DNA of 64,000 bases, from NCBI RefSeq assembly GCF_009664835.1, contig NZ_CP045929.1, positions 868,001 through 932,000 of the forward strand. Reading direction: 5' to 3'. Each line of letters starts with the position of its first letter. The stretch's first letter is position 1. Shown in pieces: positions 25,014-34,868 of the stretch. Below the pieces are notes generated by a model. It searched no databases, was not told the DNA's origin, and was given only the letters and a program-made list of their open reading frames with translations. Source of the stretch: Allosaccharopolyspora coralli (GTDB taxonomy: Bacteria > Actinomycetota > Actinomycetes > Mycobacteriales > Pseudonocardiaceae). A program made the translations under genes and the position numbers.

Positions 25014-25396
25014 ACTGGAGTGTCTCGGACCGACTGCTGCTCGGCGTGCTGATCGTCGACGCGGCGCTACTCGCCGTGGTCGAAGTGATGTTCCTCCCGC
25101 TGTACTGGGGGGCGGTGCCGTTCCCGATCACGGCTGCCGTCGCGGCCGTGACCACTCCGTTCCTGGTGGTCGCCGCGGGCAAACTGGGTTTCGGGGCGCG
25201 CGGCGCCTCGGCGCCGTTGGTGGCGTGGTTCCTCACGGTGTTCGTCGTCGGTGTGCTCGGCCCCGGTGGCGACATCGTGCTGTTGAGTGACTGGCGGACG
25301 TTGCTGCTGCTCGCGGGTGGAACCGTGCCCAGCGCGGTGCTGCTGGGGTTGCTCACCGCACGGCAGCAGGCCCAGGCGGGCCGGGCTCGCCCGTGA
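25010..25396 (+). CDS. Small four-helix membrane protein
   Basis: The 128-residue product has four hydrophobic segments (VLIVDAALLAVVEVMFLPL, ITAAVAAVTTPFLVVAAG, LVAWFLTVFVVGVLG and LLLLAGGTVPSAVLLGLL) and a short basic tail. It is coupled to mshB by a 4-bp overlap, the same neighbour arrangement as in mycobacteria (Rv1170-Rv1171, from memory). Function unknown. Confidence 0.75.
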   Translation: MNWSVSDRLLLGVLIVDAALLAVVEVMFLPLYWGAVPFPITAAVAAVTTPFLVVAAGKLGFGARGASAPLVAWFLTVFVVGVLGPGGDIVLLSDWRTLLLLAGGTVPSAVLLGLLTARQQAQAGRARP

Positions 25397-25614
25397 GTGA
25401 GACGTGGCTCACCGCGCCGGGAGCCATGCGGTGCATGAGATCACTCCGCGGCGGGGTACACGATGGATGAGCTGGACAGCGCGTCGGTATAGGGTCGGTC
25501 GCGCTCCCGGCTCGTGGGACCGTGCTCCGCGCGGGCCGGTGCGCGAGATACTGTCGGGGGACCGCGCCCGAGTGCCGTGGCGCGGCAGAGGAAACGCTTA
25601 GCAGGAGTGACAAC

Positions 25615-25935
25615 GTGACCTACGTGATCGCCCAGCCCTGCGTCGACGTGCTCGACAAGGGGTGTATCGAGGAATGCCCCGTCGACTGCATCTACGAAGG
25701 CGGGCGGATGCTCTACATCCACCCCGACGAGTGCGTCGACTGCGGCGCCTGCGAACCGGTCTGCCCGGTCGAGGCCATCTACTACGAGGACGACGTTCCC
25801 GAGGAGTGGGCGGCGTACACGAAGGCCAACGTCGACTTCTTCGACGACCTGGGCTCGCCCGGTGGCGCCGCCAAGGTCGGCAAGGTCGACTACGACGTCG
25901 AGCCCGTCACGAGCCTCCCGCCGCAGGGCGAATGA
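25615..25935 (+). CDS. fdxA: Seven-iron ferredoxin
   Basis: GTG 25615 follows AGGAG (25601-25605), giving 106 residues, the usual size. Two cluster sites are visible: [17 protein letters not shown] for the [3Fe-4S] centre and [15 protein letters not shown] for the [4Fe-4S] centre. The protein transfers electrons to partners such as cytochromes P450. Its stop overlaps the dapC start (ATGA); the ferredoxin-dapC pair is conserved in actinobacteria and named fdxC in M. tuberculosis. Confidence 0.93.
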   Translation: MTYVIAQPCVDVLDKGCIEECPVDCIYEGGRMLYIHPDECVDCGACEPVCPVEAIYYEDDVPEEWAAYTKANVDFFDDLGSPGGAAKVGKVDYDVEPVTSLPPQGE

Positions 25936-27029
25936 CCGGCCTCGCGGGCCCGCGCCTGCCCGAGTTCCCCTGGGACTCCCTGACCCGGCTGGGTGAGGTG
26001 GCGCGGGCCCATCCCGGCGGGGTCGTGACCCTGTCGGTGGGGACGCCGGTGGATCCCGTCCCGGAGGTCATCCGGGAGGCACTGGCGTCGGTCTCGGACG
26101 TGCCCGGCTATCCCGCCACGCACGGCACGTCCGAGCTGCGCGAGGCGGCCGTGGGAGCGCTGCGGCGCCGTCACGGGGTGACCGGCGTGGACGCCGAGGA
26201 CGTGTTGCCGACGATCGGCTCGAAGGAGCTCGTCGCGTGGCTACCGACCCTGCTCGGGGTCGGCCCCGGCGACGTCGTGGCGATCCCGGAGCTGGCCTAC
26301 CCCACCTACGAGGTCGGGGCACAGCTGGTCGGTGCCGAGGTCGTCCGGTTGGCTCCCGGCGAGGCTCCGCCCGCCGGGACCGCGCTGATGTGGGTGAATT
26401 CGCCGTCGAACCCGACCGGCCGTGTGGCCGGTGCGGAGGCGTTGGCGTCGTCGGTGCGGGCGGCGCGTGCTCTCGGCGCGGTCGTGGCCTCCGACGAGTG
26501 CTACCTCGCGCTCGGCTGGGACGCGCAACCGGTGTCGGTGCTGAACCCCGAGGTCAGCGGTGGTGCGTTCGACGGCCTGCTCTCGGTTCACTCGCTGTCG
26601 AAGACCTCGAACCTCGCGGGCTATCGCGCCGGTTTCGTCACCGGGGACCCGGCGCTGGTCCGGCGGTTGCTCGAGGTGCGCAAGCACGCGGGCATGATCA
26701 TGCCCCGCCCGGTGCAGCAGGCGATGGTCGCGGCGTTGACCGACGACGAGCACATGGCGGTGCAGCGCGAGTCGTACCGGCGGCGCCGCGCGGTGCTTCG
26801 GACGGCGTTGGAAGGCGCCGGGTTCACCGTCGAGCATTCGGAAGCCGGACTGTACCTGTGGGCGACCCGTGGCGACGACGCGTGGGACACCGTGGAATGG
26901 CTGGCTGAGCGCGGAATCCTCGTCGCACCGGGCACGTTCTACGGCCCGGACGGCGGCCGGCACGTGCGAGTGGCCCTGACCGCTTCGGACGAGCGAATCG
27001 ACACGGCCGCTCAGCGCCTGTCGGCCTGA
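25932..27029 (+). CDS. dapC: N-succinyldiaminopimelate aminotransferase
   Basis: This 365-residue class I aminotransferase makes N-succinyl-L,L-diaminopimelate in lysine and peptidoglycan precursor synthesis. The start is ATG 25932, overlapping fdxA. The conserved Asn ([10 protein letters not shown]), the DECY segment and the PLP-binding Lys ([18 protein letters not shown]) are all visible. The actinobacterial DapC subgroup begins with PEFPWDSLT, as here. dapD and dapE lie about 2 kb downstream, so three steps of the succinylase branch are clustered. Confidence 0.92.
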   Translation: MTGLAGPRLPEFPWDSLTRLGEVARAHPGGVVTLSVGTPVDPVPEVIREALASVSDVPGYPATHGTSELREAAVGALRRRHGVTGVDAEDVLPTIGSKELVAWLPTLLGVGPGDVVAIPELAYPTYEVGAQLVGAEVVRLAPGEAPPAGTALMWVNSPSNPTGRVAGAEALASSVRAARALGAVVASDECYLALGWDAQPVSVLNPEVSGGAFDGLLSVHSLSKTSNLAGYRAGFVTGDPALVRRLLEVRKHAGMIMPRPVQQAMVAALTDDEHMAVQRESYRRRRAVLRTALEGAGFTVEHSEAGLYLWATRGDDAWDTVEWLAERGILVAPGTFYGPDGGRHVRVALTASDERIDTAAQRLSA

Positions 27030-27147
27030 GCGACTCGGACCCGCGCTCGTGAGAACGAGATCAGCGGGAACAAGCGCACTACCCTGGACGGGTGAGACCC
27101 CTCTCGTTGCTTTGACGATCGACGAGCGACGCTGGTTGAATACAAGT

Positions 27148-27206
27148 GAGCCGGTGACAAGAGCCCCAGGGGGGCTCTCCCTCTCAAGGGGTAGCCGGCT
27201 TTTTAC
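27148..27206. terminator. Hairpin terminator between dapC and the DUF3800 gene
   Basis: agccgg (from 27151) pairs with ccggct before a run of five T (about 27197-27203). An inner stem gagcccc/ggggctc also forms. The T-tract makes it a canonical intrinsic terminator for dapC, unusual in this GC-rich window, and it touches the convergent DUF3800 stop. Confidence 0.75.
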
Positions 27207-27853
27207 TTGCTCCAGGGCGTGAAGCAAGTCGTGAATGATTCAGCGATCATGTCCCAGTAGCGTGTCTCGTTCTTCTCCAGTTTTCGCTGGACCGCCCAAG
27301 CCGCATAGTCCGCAACTTGGAGCCCCCACGCTGTCGCCGCAGGCCAGTGGCACAGATGAACATCGCGACCGTGAGGTCCCTGAACACGGCAAACGTCGTG
27401 GAGAGCGGACTCGAACGCCTTCTTGCGAGCGTTGGTGCCGAGCGTGGCCGCAATGACGAACAGCCTGTCGCCTGGATCGGACACTCGCGGAGCGATGAAC
27501 TTGAAGTGCTGATGCCAGGCAAGCTTGTACAGGTACACGTCTCCCGCTTCCCGTACGCGCGGGTAGGCGTTGTCCTTGTCGAGCATCGTGGCGTCGAACC
27601 GCCATCCTTGATCCGCGATCAGACCGAAGACTTCTTTCCGGGTCGGGTGACTGTCGTCGCAGGCGTGAAAGCAGCCCTTGTTCAGTGGCACACCAGCGGC
27701 ATGGAGTTCGGTTCGGACCCTCAGTGCTTCGGTCAGGACGGTGCCGTGATCTCGGATCACGGCCGTGGCGATCCCGAAGTGGCGTGACGCGCCTTGATGT
27801 TGCTTGTAGTCGAGATTGCCGGTCTCGTCGGCGTACATGTAGACGTTGGCCAC
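27203..27853 (-). CDS. DUF3800 family protein
   Basis: The 216-residue protein begins MANVYMYADETGNLDY, the acidic N-terminal motif of DUF3800. It continues with GTNARKKAFESALHDV and the C-terminal LQVADYAAWAVQRKLEKN containing the second acidic patch (AD). The acidic residues suggest an RNase H-like nuclease fold. GTG 27853 has AAGGA upstream. Base composition is clearly lower in G+C than in its neighbours, and it interrupts an otherwise conserved order between dapC and dapD, both signs of horizontal transfer. DUF3800 genes are frequent in mobile and defence islands; a role here is unknown. Confidence 0.75.
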   Translation of the reverse strand: MANVYMYADETGNLDYKQHQGASRHFGIATAVIRDHGTVLTEALRVRTELHAAGVPLNKGCFHACDDSHPTRKEVFGLIADQGWRFDATMLDKDNAYPRVREAGDVYLYKLAWHQHFKFIAPRVSDPGDRLFVIAATLGTNARKKAFESALHDVCRVQGPHGRDVHLCHWPAATAWGLQVADYAAWAVQRKLEKNETRYWDMIAESFTTCFTPWSK

Positions 27854-28037
27854 GATGTTCCTTCGCGCGCGTTCTGTTGATCAACTCACCGTATCGCCCG
27901 GAGCCGACCTCACGTATCGGCTGCACAGGTGAGCGCCTTGCGAAACAATCACCGCTTTGCGGACTCGGGTGAGCGGGTAACGCATGGGGTCACCCGGCGC
28001 ATTGGGCTGTGCGGCGATCACCGGAGGGCTCGGGGGT

Positions 28038-29009
28038 TCAGAGGGCTTCGCCGCGTTTGCGGAGTTTTCGCCAGGCCCCGGGCCACAGGTCTCGTTGAGC
28101 GAGTCTGCGCCGATGCTCGCGCTCCACCAGGCGTCCCGCCGCGAGCGCGACGTCCGGGCATGCCTCGTCTCCGAGTTCGGTGACCAGTGTGCGGAGTCGT
28201 TCGATCGCCACGCACGCGTCCTGGTGATCCCCGATCACGTCCTGGAGCCTGGCAGCGGCCTTGACCACGCGCCGTACGGGTTTGCCGCTGATCGGTGTGG
28301 CGAGTTCGCCGGTGTAGCGGAGACGTTTCACCCGGATGCGGATGGCGTGCAGTGCGTCGTCCGCGGGCTCCGTGTCCAACGCGCGGATCTCCTTCCGCAG
28401 AGTGCGGAACTGCTTGGCGGCCAGCGTCCGCAAGGTCTCACTTCCGTCCACATCGGAGTCCTGGTGCGGTAGAGGAGTGTTGAGAGCGGCGACGAGCCGG
28501 TGCAGCAGGTCCAGATAGCCTTGACTGTCCAGAACAGACAGCAGCTCACGACGGGCGGAGTCGTGCTCGGCGTCGAATCCCTGCAGGAGCCGGTCGGCCG
28601 CCCGCTGGTCTTCGACAGGGAGCCCTGCGGCTTGCGCGCGCAGCTGTGCGCTCATGACGTCGAGGTCGCGGACCGGGCCGAGGGCACGCCCGAGTTCGCC
28701 GAGGTCGGCTCGCAAGGGCTCGGCGAACGACGCGTCGAGGAACGGGCCACCCGCCTTGAGCACCGCCCGCATGCGCCGGACCGCGACCCGCATCTGGTGC
28801 AGATCTTCGGGATCCTCGCCGGATCGGGTGCCCGGGTCGTGTTCGAGCAGGCGTCGGGTGCGATGGTCGAGAGCCGCGCGCACGTGCTCGTGCACTGGTG
28901 CGTCGCTCGGTGCGTGGACCTGGGTAGGAAGGCTCTGTCCCAGGTCTTCGACCCGGGACGCCACGGTGGCGGTGTCGGACTCGTCGAGCGCCGCCCGTTC
29001 GGAAGTCAT
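28038..29009 (-). CDS. CHAD-domain protein
   Basis: Starting at ATG 29009 (or 29024), the protein of about 323 residues is a CHAD domain. This is an all-helical fold with conserved histidines and basic residues, seen in EDLHQMRVAVRRMRAVLKA and DDALHAIRIRVKRLRYTGEL. CHAD proteins bind inorganic polyphosphate. No CYTH triphosphatase domain is attached, so it is a stand-alone type. It lies convergent or parallel to no obvious partner; 80 bp downstream of dapD's start on the same strand is not the case, dapD being upstream of it. Confidence 0.85.
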   Translation of the reverse strand: MTSERAALDESDTATVASRVEDLGQSLPTQVHAPSDAPVHEHVRAALDHRTRRLLEHDPGTRSGEDPEDLHQMRVAVRRMRAVLKAGGPFLDASFAEPLRADLGELGRALGPVRDLDVMSAQLRAQAAGLPVEDQRAADRLLQGFDAEHDSARRELLSVLDSQGYLDLLHRLVAALNTPLPHQDSDVDGSETLRTLAAKQFRTLRKEIRALDTEPADDALHAIRIRVKRLRYTGELATPISGKPVRRVVKAAARLQDVIGDHQDACVAIERLRTLVTELGDEACPDVALAAGRLVEREHRRRLAQRDLWPGAWRKLRKRGEAL

Positions 29010-29089
29010 TCTCGAGTATGGCACCGCCGAGCAACGAACACCGCCGAGCAGGCGATCTCGTTGATCGCCCGCTCGGCCTGGCGTCGAGC

Positions 29090-30076
29090 TCAGTCGTTGG
29101 CGTGCAGCGCGGCGTTGAGTTCCACCTTGCCGCCGGTTCGGGGACGCACCTCGACGGCACCGGTGGTCGAGTTCCGGACGAACTGCAGACCGTTCGACCC
29201 GGACAGCTCGCGGGCCTTGGTGAGGGTGCCGTCCGGCAGCGACACCTTCGTGCCTGCGGTCAGGTACAACCCGGCTTCGACGACGCAGTCGTCACCGAGC
29301 GAGATGCCGCATCCTCCGTTGGCGCCGATGAGGCACCGCTCGCCGACGGAGATGACTTCCTTGCCGCCGCCGGAGAGCGTACCCATGATCGACGCGCCGC
29401 CTCCCACGTCGGAGCCGTCGCCGATCACCACGCCCGCCGAGATGCGACCCTCGACCATCGAGGCGCCCAGCGTGCCCGCGTTGAAGTTGACGAAACCCTC
29501 GTGCATGACCGTGGTGCCGCTGGCCAGGTGGGCGCCGAGGCGTACCCGGTCGGCGTCGCCGATGCGCACACCGGACGGGGCGACATAGTCGACCATGCGC
29601 GGGAACTTGTCGATGCTGTAGACGGTGACCGCGCCGCGTGCGCGCAGCCGCAACCTCGTCTGTTCGAAGCCCTCCACGGGACACGGGCCGTGGTTGGTCC
29701 ACACGACGTTGGACAGCAGCCCGAACAGCCCGTCGAGGTTCTGACCGTGCGGCTGGACGAGGCGGTGCGAGAGCAGGTGCAGTCGCAGGTACACCTCGTG
29801 CGCGTCGGCCGGGGCGTCGGCGAGCGCGGCGACGCCGGTACGGACGGCGACGACCTCGACACCGCGCGCCTCGTCGCGCCCCACCAGTTCGGCTCCGGCG
29901 CGGCCGAGGAACTGTTCGGTCTCCTCGACACCGAGCCGGGCGCTGCCCACCTCGTCCGGCGCCCCCAGACGGACCATCGGGAACCAGGTGTCGAGGACGG
30001 TGCCGTCGTCGGTCACGGTGGCCAGTCCGACGCCGTGCGCGCCGGTGGTCTGCGGGTCGGGAGTCTGTGCGCTCAT
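29090..30076 (-). CDS. dapD: Tetrahydrodipicolinate N-succinyltransferase
   Basis: This 328-residue enzyme succinylates tetrahydrodipicolinate from succinyl-CoA. The C-terminal half is a left-handed parallel beta helix of hexapeptide repeats ([50 protein letters not shown]). The N-terminal part with [19 protein letters not shown] is typical of the actinobacterial DapD class. It is divergent from dapE with an 86-bp gap that must hold both promoters. Confidence 0.94.
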   Translation of the reverse strand: MSAQTPDPQTTGAHGVGLATVTDDGTVLDTWFPMVRLGAPDEVGSARLGVEETEQFLGRAGAELVGRDEARGVEVVAVRTGVAALADAPADAHEVYLRLHLLSHRLVQPHGQNLDGLFGLLSNVVWTNHGPCPVEGFEQTRLRLRARGAVTVYSIDKFPRMVDYVAPSGVRIGDADRVRLGAHLASGTTVMHEGFVNFNAGTLGASMVEGRISAGVVIGDGSDVGGGASIMGTLSGGGKEVISVGERCLIGANGGCGISLGDDCVVEAGLYLTAGTKVSLPDGTLTKARELSGSNGLQFVRNSTTGAVEVRPRTGGKVELNAALHAND

Positions 30077-30162
30077 GGGGAAAACGGTAATCGGCCCAGG
30101 TCGTCTGCCGTCCGGAGGGTGGTCATCGGGTCGAGCGGTGCCGGAACCGGCGGGTACGCTGC

Positions 30163-31257
30163 GTGATCGTGACGCCGCGACTGAACCTCACCGCCGACCC
30201 CGTCGAGCTCACCGCCGCCGTGGTGGACGTGCACAGTGTCTCGGGCGAGGAAAAAGCGCTCGCGGACGCCGTCGAGCAGGCTCTGCGCGAGCAGGCGCCG
30301 CACCTCGAGGTCGTCCGCAACGGCGACGCCGTGCTGGCCCGGACGAACCTCGGCCGCGAGTCGCGTGTGGTGTTGGCCGGACATCTGGACACGGTTCCGC
30401 TCAACGACAATTTCCCCTCCCACCGGGAGGGGTCGGGCGCTGGGGAGCTGCTGTTCGGGTGCGGCAGCACGGACATGAAAGGCGGAGTCGCGATGATGCT
30501 CTCCGCCGCCGGAGCGCTGGCCGAACCGAGGTACGACCTGACGTTCGTGTTCTACGACTGCGAAGAGGTCGACGCCGCCCGCAACGGCCTCGGGCGTATC
30601 GAGCGGGAGCTGCCGGAGTGGCTCGACGGTGACCTCGCGATCGTGGGGGAGCCGTCGAACACGACGATCGAGGCCGGGTGTCAGGGCACGCTCCGGGTCG
30701 AGGTCCGTACCACCGGCAAGCGGGCGCACAGCGCGCGGGCGTGGATGGGCAGCAACGCGATCCACGCGGCGGGGCCGGTGTTGCAGCGGCTCGCCGACTA
30801 CACGCCACGGAACCCGATGATCGACGGTTTGCAGTACCGCGAGGGCCTGCAGGCGGTGCGCATCGAGGGTGGCGTCGCGGGCAACGTGGTGCCCGACGAG
30901 TGCGTGGTGGCGGTCAACCACCGGTTCGCACCGGACACGTCCCTGCCGGAGGCCGAGGCTCGCGTCCGGGAGATTTTCGACGGGTTCGACGTGACCGTCG
31001 TCGACGCCTCCCAGGGTGCACTGCCGGGCTTGTCCGTTCCGGCGGCACGGGAGCTCGTCGCCGCGGCGGGCGGCGACCCGGTCGCCAAACTGGGGTGGAC
31101 CGACGTGGCGCGGTTCGCCGCACGGGGACTGCCTGCGGTGAACTTCGGGCCCGGTGATCCGATTCTGGCGCACACCCAGCGCGAGCACGTGCATTCCAGC
31201 GACATCCGCCGCGCGGTCGCCGTGCTGCACCGCTTCCTGAAAGAGGGCGCGGACTGA
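30163..31257 (+). CDS. dapE: Succinyl-diaminopimelate desuccinylase
   Basis: This 364-residue M20 metallopeptidase-family enzyme releases L,L-diaminopimelate. Metal ligands appear in LAGHLDTVP (His, Asp), [10 protein letters not shown] (bridging Asp), the catalytic DCEEVDA, GEPSN and the late [12 protein letters not shown] lid domain lies in the middle ([20 protein letters not shown]). It is divergent from dapD. The palindromic repeat starts 2 bp after its stop. Confidence 0.93.
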   Translation: MIVTPRLNLTADPVELTAAVVDVHSVSGEEKALADAVEQALREQAPHLEVVRNGDAVLARTNLGRESRVVLAGHLDTVPLNDNFPSHREGSGAGELLFGCGSTDMKGGVAMMLSAAGALAEPRYDLTFVFYDCEEVDAARNGLGRIERELPEWLDGDLAIVGEPSNTTIEAGCQGTLRVEVRTTGKRAHSARAWMGSNAIHAAGPVLQRLADYTPRNPMIDGLQYREGLQAVRIEGGVAGNVVPDECVVAVNHRFAPDTSLPEAEARVREIFDGFDVTVVDASQGALPGLSVPAARELVAAAGGDPVAKLGWTDVARFAARGLPAVNFGPGDPILAHTQREHVHSSDIRRAVAVLHRFLKEGAD

Positions 31258-31258
31258 G

Positions 31259-31302
31259 GCGTGAGTCTTTGTGGTGGTTATAGCAACCAAAAAGACTCAC
31301 GC
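31259..31302. repeat. 44-bp palindromic repeat, copy 5, probable bidirectional terminator
   Basis: Arms gcgtgagtctttgtggtgg and caaccaaaaagactcacgc, with one T-to-G change in the left arm. It separates the convergent dapE (stop 31257) and the SPFH gene (stop 31308), so it can serve both strands. Confidence 0.8.
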
Positions 31303-31307
31303 CTGGG

Positions 31308-32282
31308 TCAGGACGTGGAGCCCGGTGTGGCGATGGTTTCGGAGTCCGGGAACGCCGGTGTCATGTCCTCCAGGGACGCGCGTGGCGACGGTGGGACGGC
31401 CTCGGGCACCTCGGCATCGTCGAGGACGCCTGCGGCGTCCTGAGCGCCGACCTCGTCCTCGTGGGGGCCGGTCGAGGTGGTGTGGAGTTCGCCGCCTTCG
31501 AACTCGCCGTCCCCGGCGGCCTCGGCGCCGCCCTGGGCTCGTTCGAGAAACCGCAGCAGCTCCACCGGGAACGGCAGGACCAGTGTCGAGTTCTTCTCGG
31601 CCGCCACCTCCACGACCGTCTCCAGCAGCCGCAGCTGGAGCGCGGCCGGAGTGTCGTGCATCACACGCGCGGCGTCCGAGAGCCGCTGCGAGGCCTGGTA
31701 CTCACCGTCGGCCGAGATGACCCGGGAGCGCCGCTCCCGCTCGGCCTCCGCTTGACGTGCGATGGAGCGCTTCATCGTCTCCGGCAGCGAGACGTCCTTG
31801 ATCTCCACCCTGTCGATGTGCACCCCCCACCCGAGTGCCGGGCTGTCGATCATCAGCTCCAGGCCCTGGTTGAGCTTCTCGCGGTTGGACAGGAGGTCGT
31901 CGAGGTCGCTCTTGCCGATGATGGACCGCAGCGAGGACTGGGCGACCTGGCCCATCGCGAAGCGGTAGTCCTCGACGTTGATGACGGCCCGCACCGGGTC
32001 GGTGACGTTGAAGTACACGACGGCGTCGACCCGCACGGTCACGTTGTCCCTGGTGATGCCCTCCTGCGAGGGCACGGCCATCGTGATGATCTGCAGGTTG
32101 ACCTTCCGCATGTGGTCGATGCCCGGCACGATCATGGTGAACCCGGGACCGCGGACGTGCTCGCGCAACCGGCCGAAACGCAACACGACCCCGCGTTCGT
32201 ACTGTCGAACCACCCGCGCCCCCGCGGCGACGTAGAGGACCCCCGCGGCCAGGATGATGAGAAGCAAACTGAGAGCGATCAT
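31308..32282 (-). CDS. SPFH/stomatin-like membrane protein
   Basis: From ATG 32282 the 324-residue protein has one N-terminal transmembrane segment (IALSLLLIILAAGVLYVAAG). An SPFH (band 7) domain follows (VVLRFGRLREHVRGPGFTMIVPG, TVRVDAVVYFNVTDPVRAV, SIIGKSDLDDLLSNREKLN), then a coiled-coil region (RQAEAERERRSRVISADGEY) and an acidic, probably disordered tail. These proteins form ring-like assemblies in membrane microdomains. The open frame upstream of 32282 is not part of it. No NfeD partner is adjacent. Confidence 0.88.
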   Translation of the reverse strand: MIALSLLLIILAAGVLYVAAGARVVRQYERGVVLRFGRLREHVRGPGFTMIVPGIDHMRKVNLQIITMAVPSQEGITRDNVTVRVDAVVYFNVTDPVRAVINVEDYRFAMGQVAQSSLRSIIGKSDLDDLLSNREKLNQGLELMIDSPALGWGVHIDRVEIKDVSLPETMKRSIARQAEAERERRSRVISADGEYQASQRLSDAARVMHDTPAALQLRLLETVVEVAAEKNSTLVLPFPVELLRFLERAQGGAEAAGDGEFEGGELHTTSTGPHEDEVGAQDAAGVLDDAEVPEAVPPSPRASLEDMTPAFPDSETIATPGSTS

Positions 32283-32503
32283 GGCAGGCTCCCGCGTTCG
32301 AAGGCCGTTCGGATCGCCTCGTCCCTGGTGAGGACGCTGCGACGGCCACGGCGTCGATCGCGCTGAACGGACGCCGGTGGGTCGTCGTGAGCGGCTCGAG
32401 CCGGGACGCCGACGCACCCGATCTTCTTCGCATGATACCCCTGACCTGCGGCCTTGGGCTGCCACCCGCTCGGGTCACGGGAGCCGGTGGCTACGCTCGC
32501 GGC

Positions 32504-33289
32504 ATGACCATCGAGAGCCCGCGAGAGAGCCCGAACTCGGACGAACGGCCGCAGGAGAGGCAGACGGGGCCGGTCGTGCTGCGCCGCTCCCGGCTGAACG
32601 AGCCGAGTACGACCGACCAGCGGCTGCTCGACTCGCGCGGGCCGACCGACTGGGTGCACACCGACCCGTGGCGGGTCCTGCGCATCCAGGCCGAGTTCGT
32701 GGAGGGCTTCGGCGCGCTGGCCGAGGTGCCGCGTGCGGTGACGGTGTTCGGCTCGGCGCGCACCCCGCGCGAGCACCCCGAGTACCAGCTGGGGATGCAG
32801 CTCGGTTCCGGTCTGGCGGACTCGGGCTGTGCGGTCATCACCGGAGGCGGTCCCGGCACGATGGAAGCGGTGAATCGCGGTGCTTCCGAGGCGGGTGGGC
32901 TGTCCATCGGACTCGGGATCGAGCTGCCGTTCGAGCAGGGCCTGAACCCGTGGGTGGATCTCGGTGTGAACTTCCGGTACTTCTTCACCCGCAAGACGAT
33001 GTTCATGAAGTACGCGCAGGCGTTCGTGTGCCTGCCGGGCGGCTTCGGCACGATGGACGAGCTTTTCGAGTCGTTGACGCTGGTCCAGACCAAGAAGGTC
33101 ACCAAGTTCCCGGTCATCATGTTCGGCCGGTCCTACTGGCAGGGGCTCTACGACTGGATGCGGGACTCGATGTGCGCCTCCGGCAAGATCGGCGAGAAGG
33201 ATCTGTCTCTGCTGCACCTGACCGACGACGTCGACGAAGCGGTGTCGCTGGTGCAGGAGGCGTACAAGGCATGGGAGGACGCACATTGA
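32504..33289 (+). CDS. LOG family protein (TIGR00730-like), first of a tandem pair
   Basis: The 261-residue product starts at ATG 32504. It has a Rossmann-like fold with VFGSARTP at the first strand, AVITGGGPGTMEAVNRGA, and the LOG signature PGGFGTMDELFE. LOG enzymes are phosphoribohydrolases that release free cytokinin-like bases or cleave nucleotide 5'-monophosphates. This longer type is common in actinobacteria beside the shorter one encoded next. The pair and folP2 are linked by overlaps. Confidence 0.88.
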   Translation: MTIESPRESPNSDERPQERQTGPVVLRRSRLNEPSTTDQRLLDSRGPTDWVHTDPWRVLRIQAEFVEGFGALAEVPRAVTVFGSARTPREHPEYQLGMQLGSGLADSGCAVITGGGPGTMEAVNRGASEAGGLSIGLGIELPFEQGLNPWVDLGVNFRYFFTRKTMFMKYAQAFVCLPGGFGTMDELFESLTLVQTKKVTKFPVIMFGRSYWQGLYDWMRDSMCASGKIGEKDLSLLHLTDDVDEAVSLVQEAYKAWEDAH

Positions 33290-33828
33290 GCGAGCAGTTC
33301 GCGGTCTGCGTGTACTGCGCGTCGCGGCCGGTTGACCAGCGCTACCTCGACCTCGCGAAGGCGGTCGGCTCGGCGATCGCCCGGCGCGGGTGGTCGTTGG
33401 TCTCCGGTGGCGGCCGGGTGTCGATGATGGGTGAGGTCGCCAGGGCGGCCCGAGCGGGCGGTTCTCGCACGGTCGGGGTCATCCCGAAGGAGCTCTACGA
33501 GCTGGAGGTCGCCGACACCGAGGCGGACGAGTTGCTCGTCGTCGACTCGATGCGGGAGCGCAAGGGCCTCATGGACCGGCACGCGCAGGCGTTCGTGACG
33601 TTGCCCGGCGGGATCGGGACCTGCGAGGAGCTCTTCGAGGTGTGGACCTCGCACTACATCGGGATGCACACCAAGCCGGTCGTGCTGCTCGACCCGGACG
33701 GGCACTACGACGGCCTGCTCAAGTGGGTGCAGGACCTGGCGGGAACCGGGTTCGCGACCCAACGCTCGGTGGACGCACTACGGGTGGTCACCGACGTCGA
33801 GTCCGCGCTGGACGCGTGCGCGCAGTGA
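33286..33828 (+). CDS. LOG family protein, second of a tandem pair
   Basis: TTG 33286 overlaps the previous stop by 4 bp and has GGGAGG 7 nt upstream. The 180 residues start FAVCVYCASRP and contain SLVSGGGRVSMMGEVA and PGGIGTCEELFEVW, the complete short LOG form (M. tuberculosis Rv1205 type). Expected activity: hydrolysis of cytokinin riboside 5'-monophosphate or a related nucleotide. GTG 33825 of the next gene overlaps its stop. Confidence 0.88.
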   Translation: MSEQFAVCVYCASRPVDQRYLDLAKAVGSAIARRGWSLVSGGGRVSMMGEVARAARAGGSRTVGVIPKELYELEVADTEADELLVVDSMRERKGLMDRHAQAFVTLPGGIGTCEELFEVWTSHYIGMHTKPVVLLDPDGHYDGLLKWVQDLAGTGFATQRSVDALRVVTDVESALDACAQ

Positions 33829-34694
33829 GCCCGCTGCGGTTCGGCGGCCGCAGTGTCGCCGACGACCGGCCGCTGGTGATGGCGATCGTCAACCGCACCC
33901 GGGACTCGTTCTTCGATCGTGGGGCGACGTTCGACGAGTCGGCGGCCACGGCGGCGGTCGATCGGGCCGTCTCGGACGGCGCGGACCTGGTCGACATCGG
34001 TGGCGTGCGCGCGGGCGCCCAGGGCGAGGTGGTGGACACCGACGAGGAGTCGCGCCGGGTGGTGCCGTTCGTGGCCGCCGTCCGGGAGCGGCACCCGTCG
34101 GTGGTGATCAGCGTGGACACGTGGCGGCACGAGGTGGCCCGCCGGGTGTGCGAGGCAGGGGCCGACCTGCTCAACGACACGTGGGCGGGCGCCGATCCGA
34201 AGCTCGCCGAGGTCGCCGCCGAGTTCGGTGTGGGAGTCGTCTGCTCACACACCGGAGGTCTCGCGCCCCGCACGGACCCGTTCCGGCCGCGCTACGACGA
34301 CGTGGTCGCCGAGGTCGCAGCCGAGCTGGTCGGTCTGGCGGAGTGGATGGTGCGGCTCGGGGTGCCACCGGAGGGTGTGCTCATCGACCCCACCCACGAT
34401 TTCGGCAAGAACACCTGGCACGGCCTGGAGTTGCTGCGCAGGCTGGACGAGCTGGTCGGCACCGGCTGGCCGGTGCTGATGGCACTGTCCAACAAGGACT
34501 TCATCGGCGAGACGCTGGGCGCGGCGGTCGACCAGCGGTTGGAGGGCACCCTCGGGGCGACCGCCGTCGCGGCCTGGCAGGGAGCGCGGGTGTTCCGAGC
34601 GCACCACGTCGCCGAGACCCGGCAGGTCGTGGACATGGTGGCCGGGATCGCGGGCACCCGCCCGCCGCACCAAGTGCTGCGTGCCCTGTCCTGA
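33825..34694 (+). CDS. folP2: Dihydropteroate synthase homologue of the FolP2 type
   Basis: The 289-residue TIM-barrel protein has MAIVNRTRDSFFDRG (in true DHPS, GI(L/M)NVTPDSFSDGG), GADLVDIGGVRAGA, SVDTWRHEVARRVCEAGADL and DPTHDFGKNTWHGLELL. Several substrate residues differ from catalytic DHPS; in mycobacteria the FolP2 paralogue lacks DHPS activity, and the same may hold here. It is coupled to the LOG genes. In mycobacteria gpgS follows; here a repeat element follows instead. Confidence 0.85.
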   Translation: MSPLRFGGRSVADDRPLVMAIVNRTRDSFFDRGATFDESAATAAVDRAVSDGADLVDIGGVRAGAQGEVVDTDEESRRVVPFVAAVRERHPSVVISVDTWRHEVARRVCEAGADLLNDTWAGADPKLAEVAAEFGVGVVCSHTGGLAPRTDPFRPRYDDVVAEVAAELVGLAEWMVRLGVPPEGVLIDPTHDFGKNTWHGLELLRRLDELVGTGWPVLMALSNKDFIGETLGAAVDQRLEGTLGATAVAAWQGARVFRAHHVAETRQVVDMVAGIAGTRPPHQVLRALS

Positions 34695-34716
34695 CCGGCG
34701 ACCGATTTTCTTCAAG

Positions 34717-34868
34717 GTGCGCGCGGGTCGGTCTGCGTGGGTGGTCGGGTGGCGGAACCTCACCTCGCGGCCGGCTTCGGGATCGTCGACCTCAGGTAGC
34801 GCGCTCTCCAGCACGTCGACGCCGTCCTCGCCGGCCACGAGGTGAGAACCCGCGGGTGGTCGACCACT
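34717..34868 (+). repeat. Imperfect-palindrome intergenic element, type B, copy 2
   Basis: Starts gcgcgcgggtcggtctgcg, continues ggtggcggaacctcacctcg and ends gagaacccgcgggtggtcg. Inner arms 34759-34770 and 34835-34846 pair with one mismatch. It fills most of the gap between the convergent folP2 and the hypothetical gene at 34897. Confidence 0.75.
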
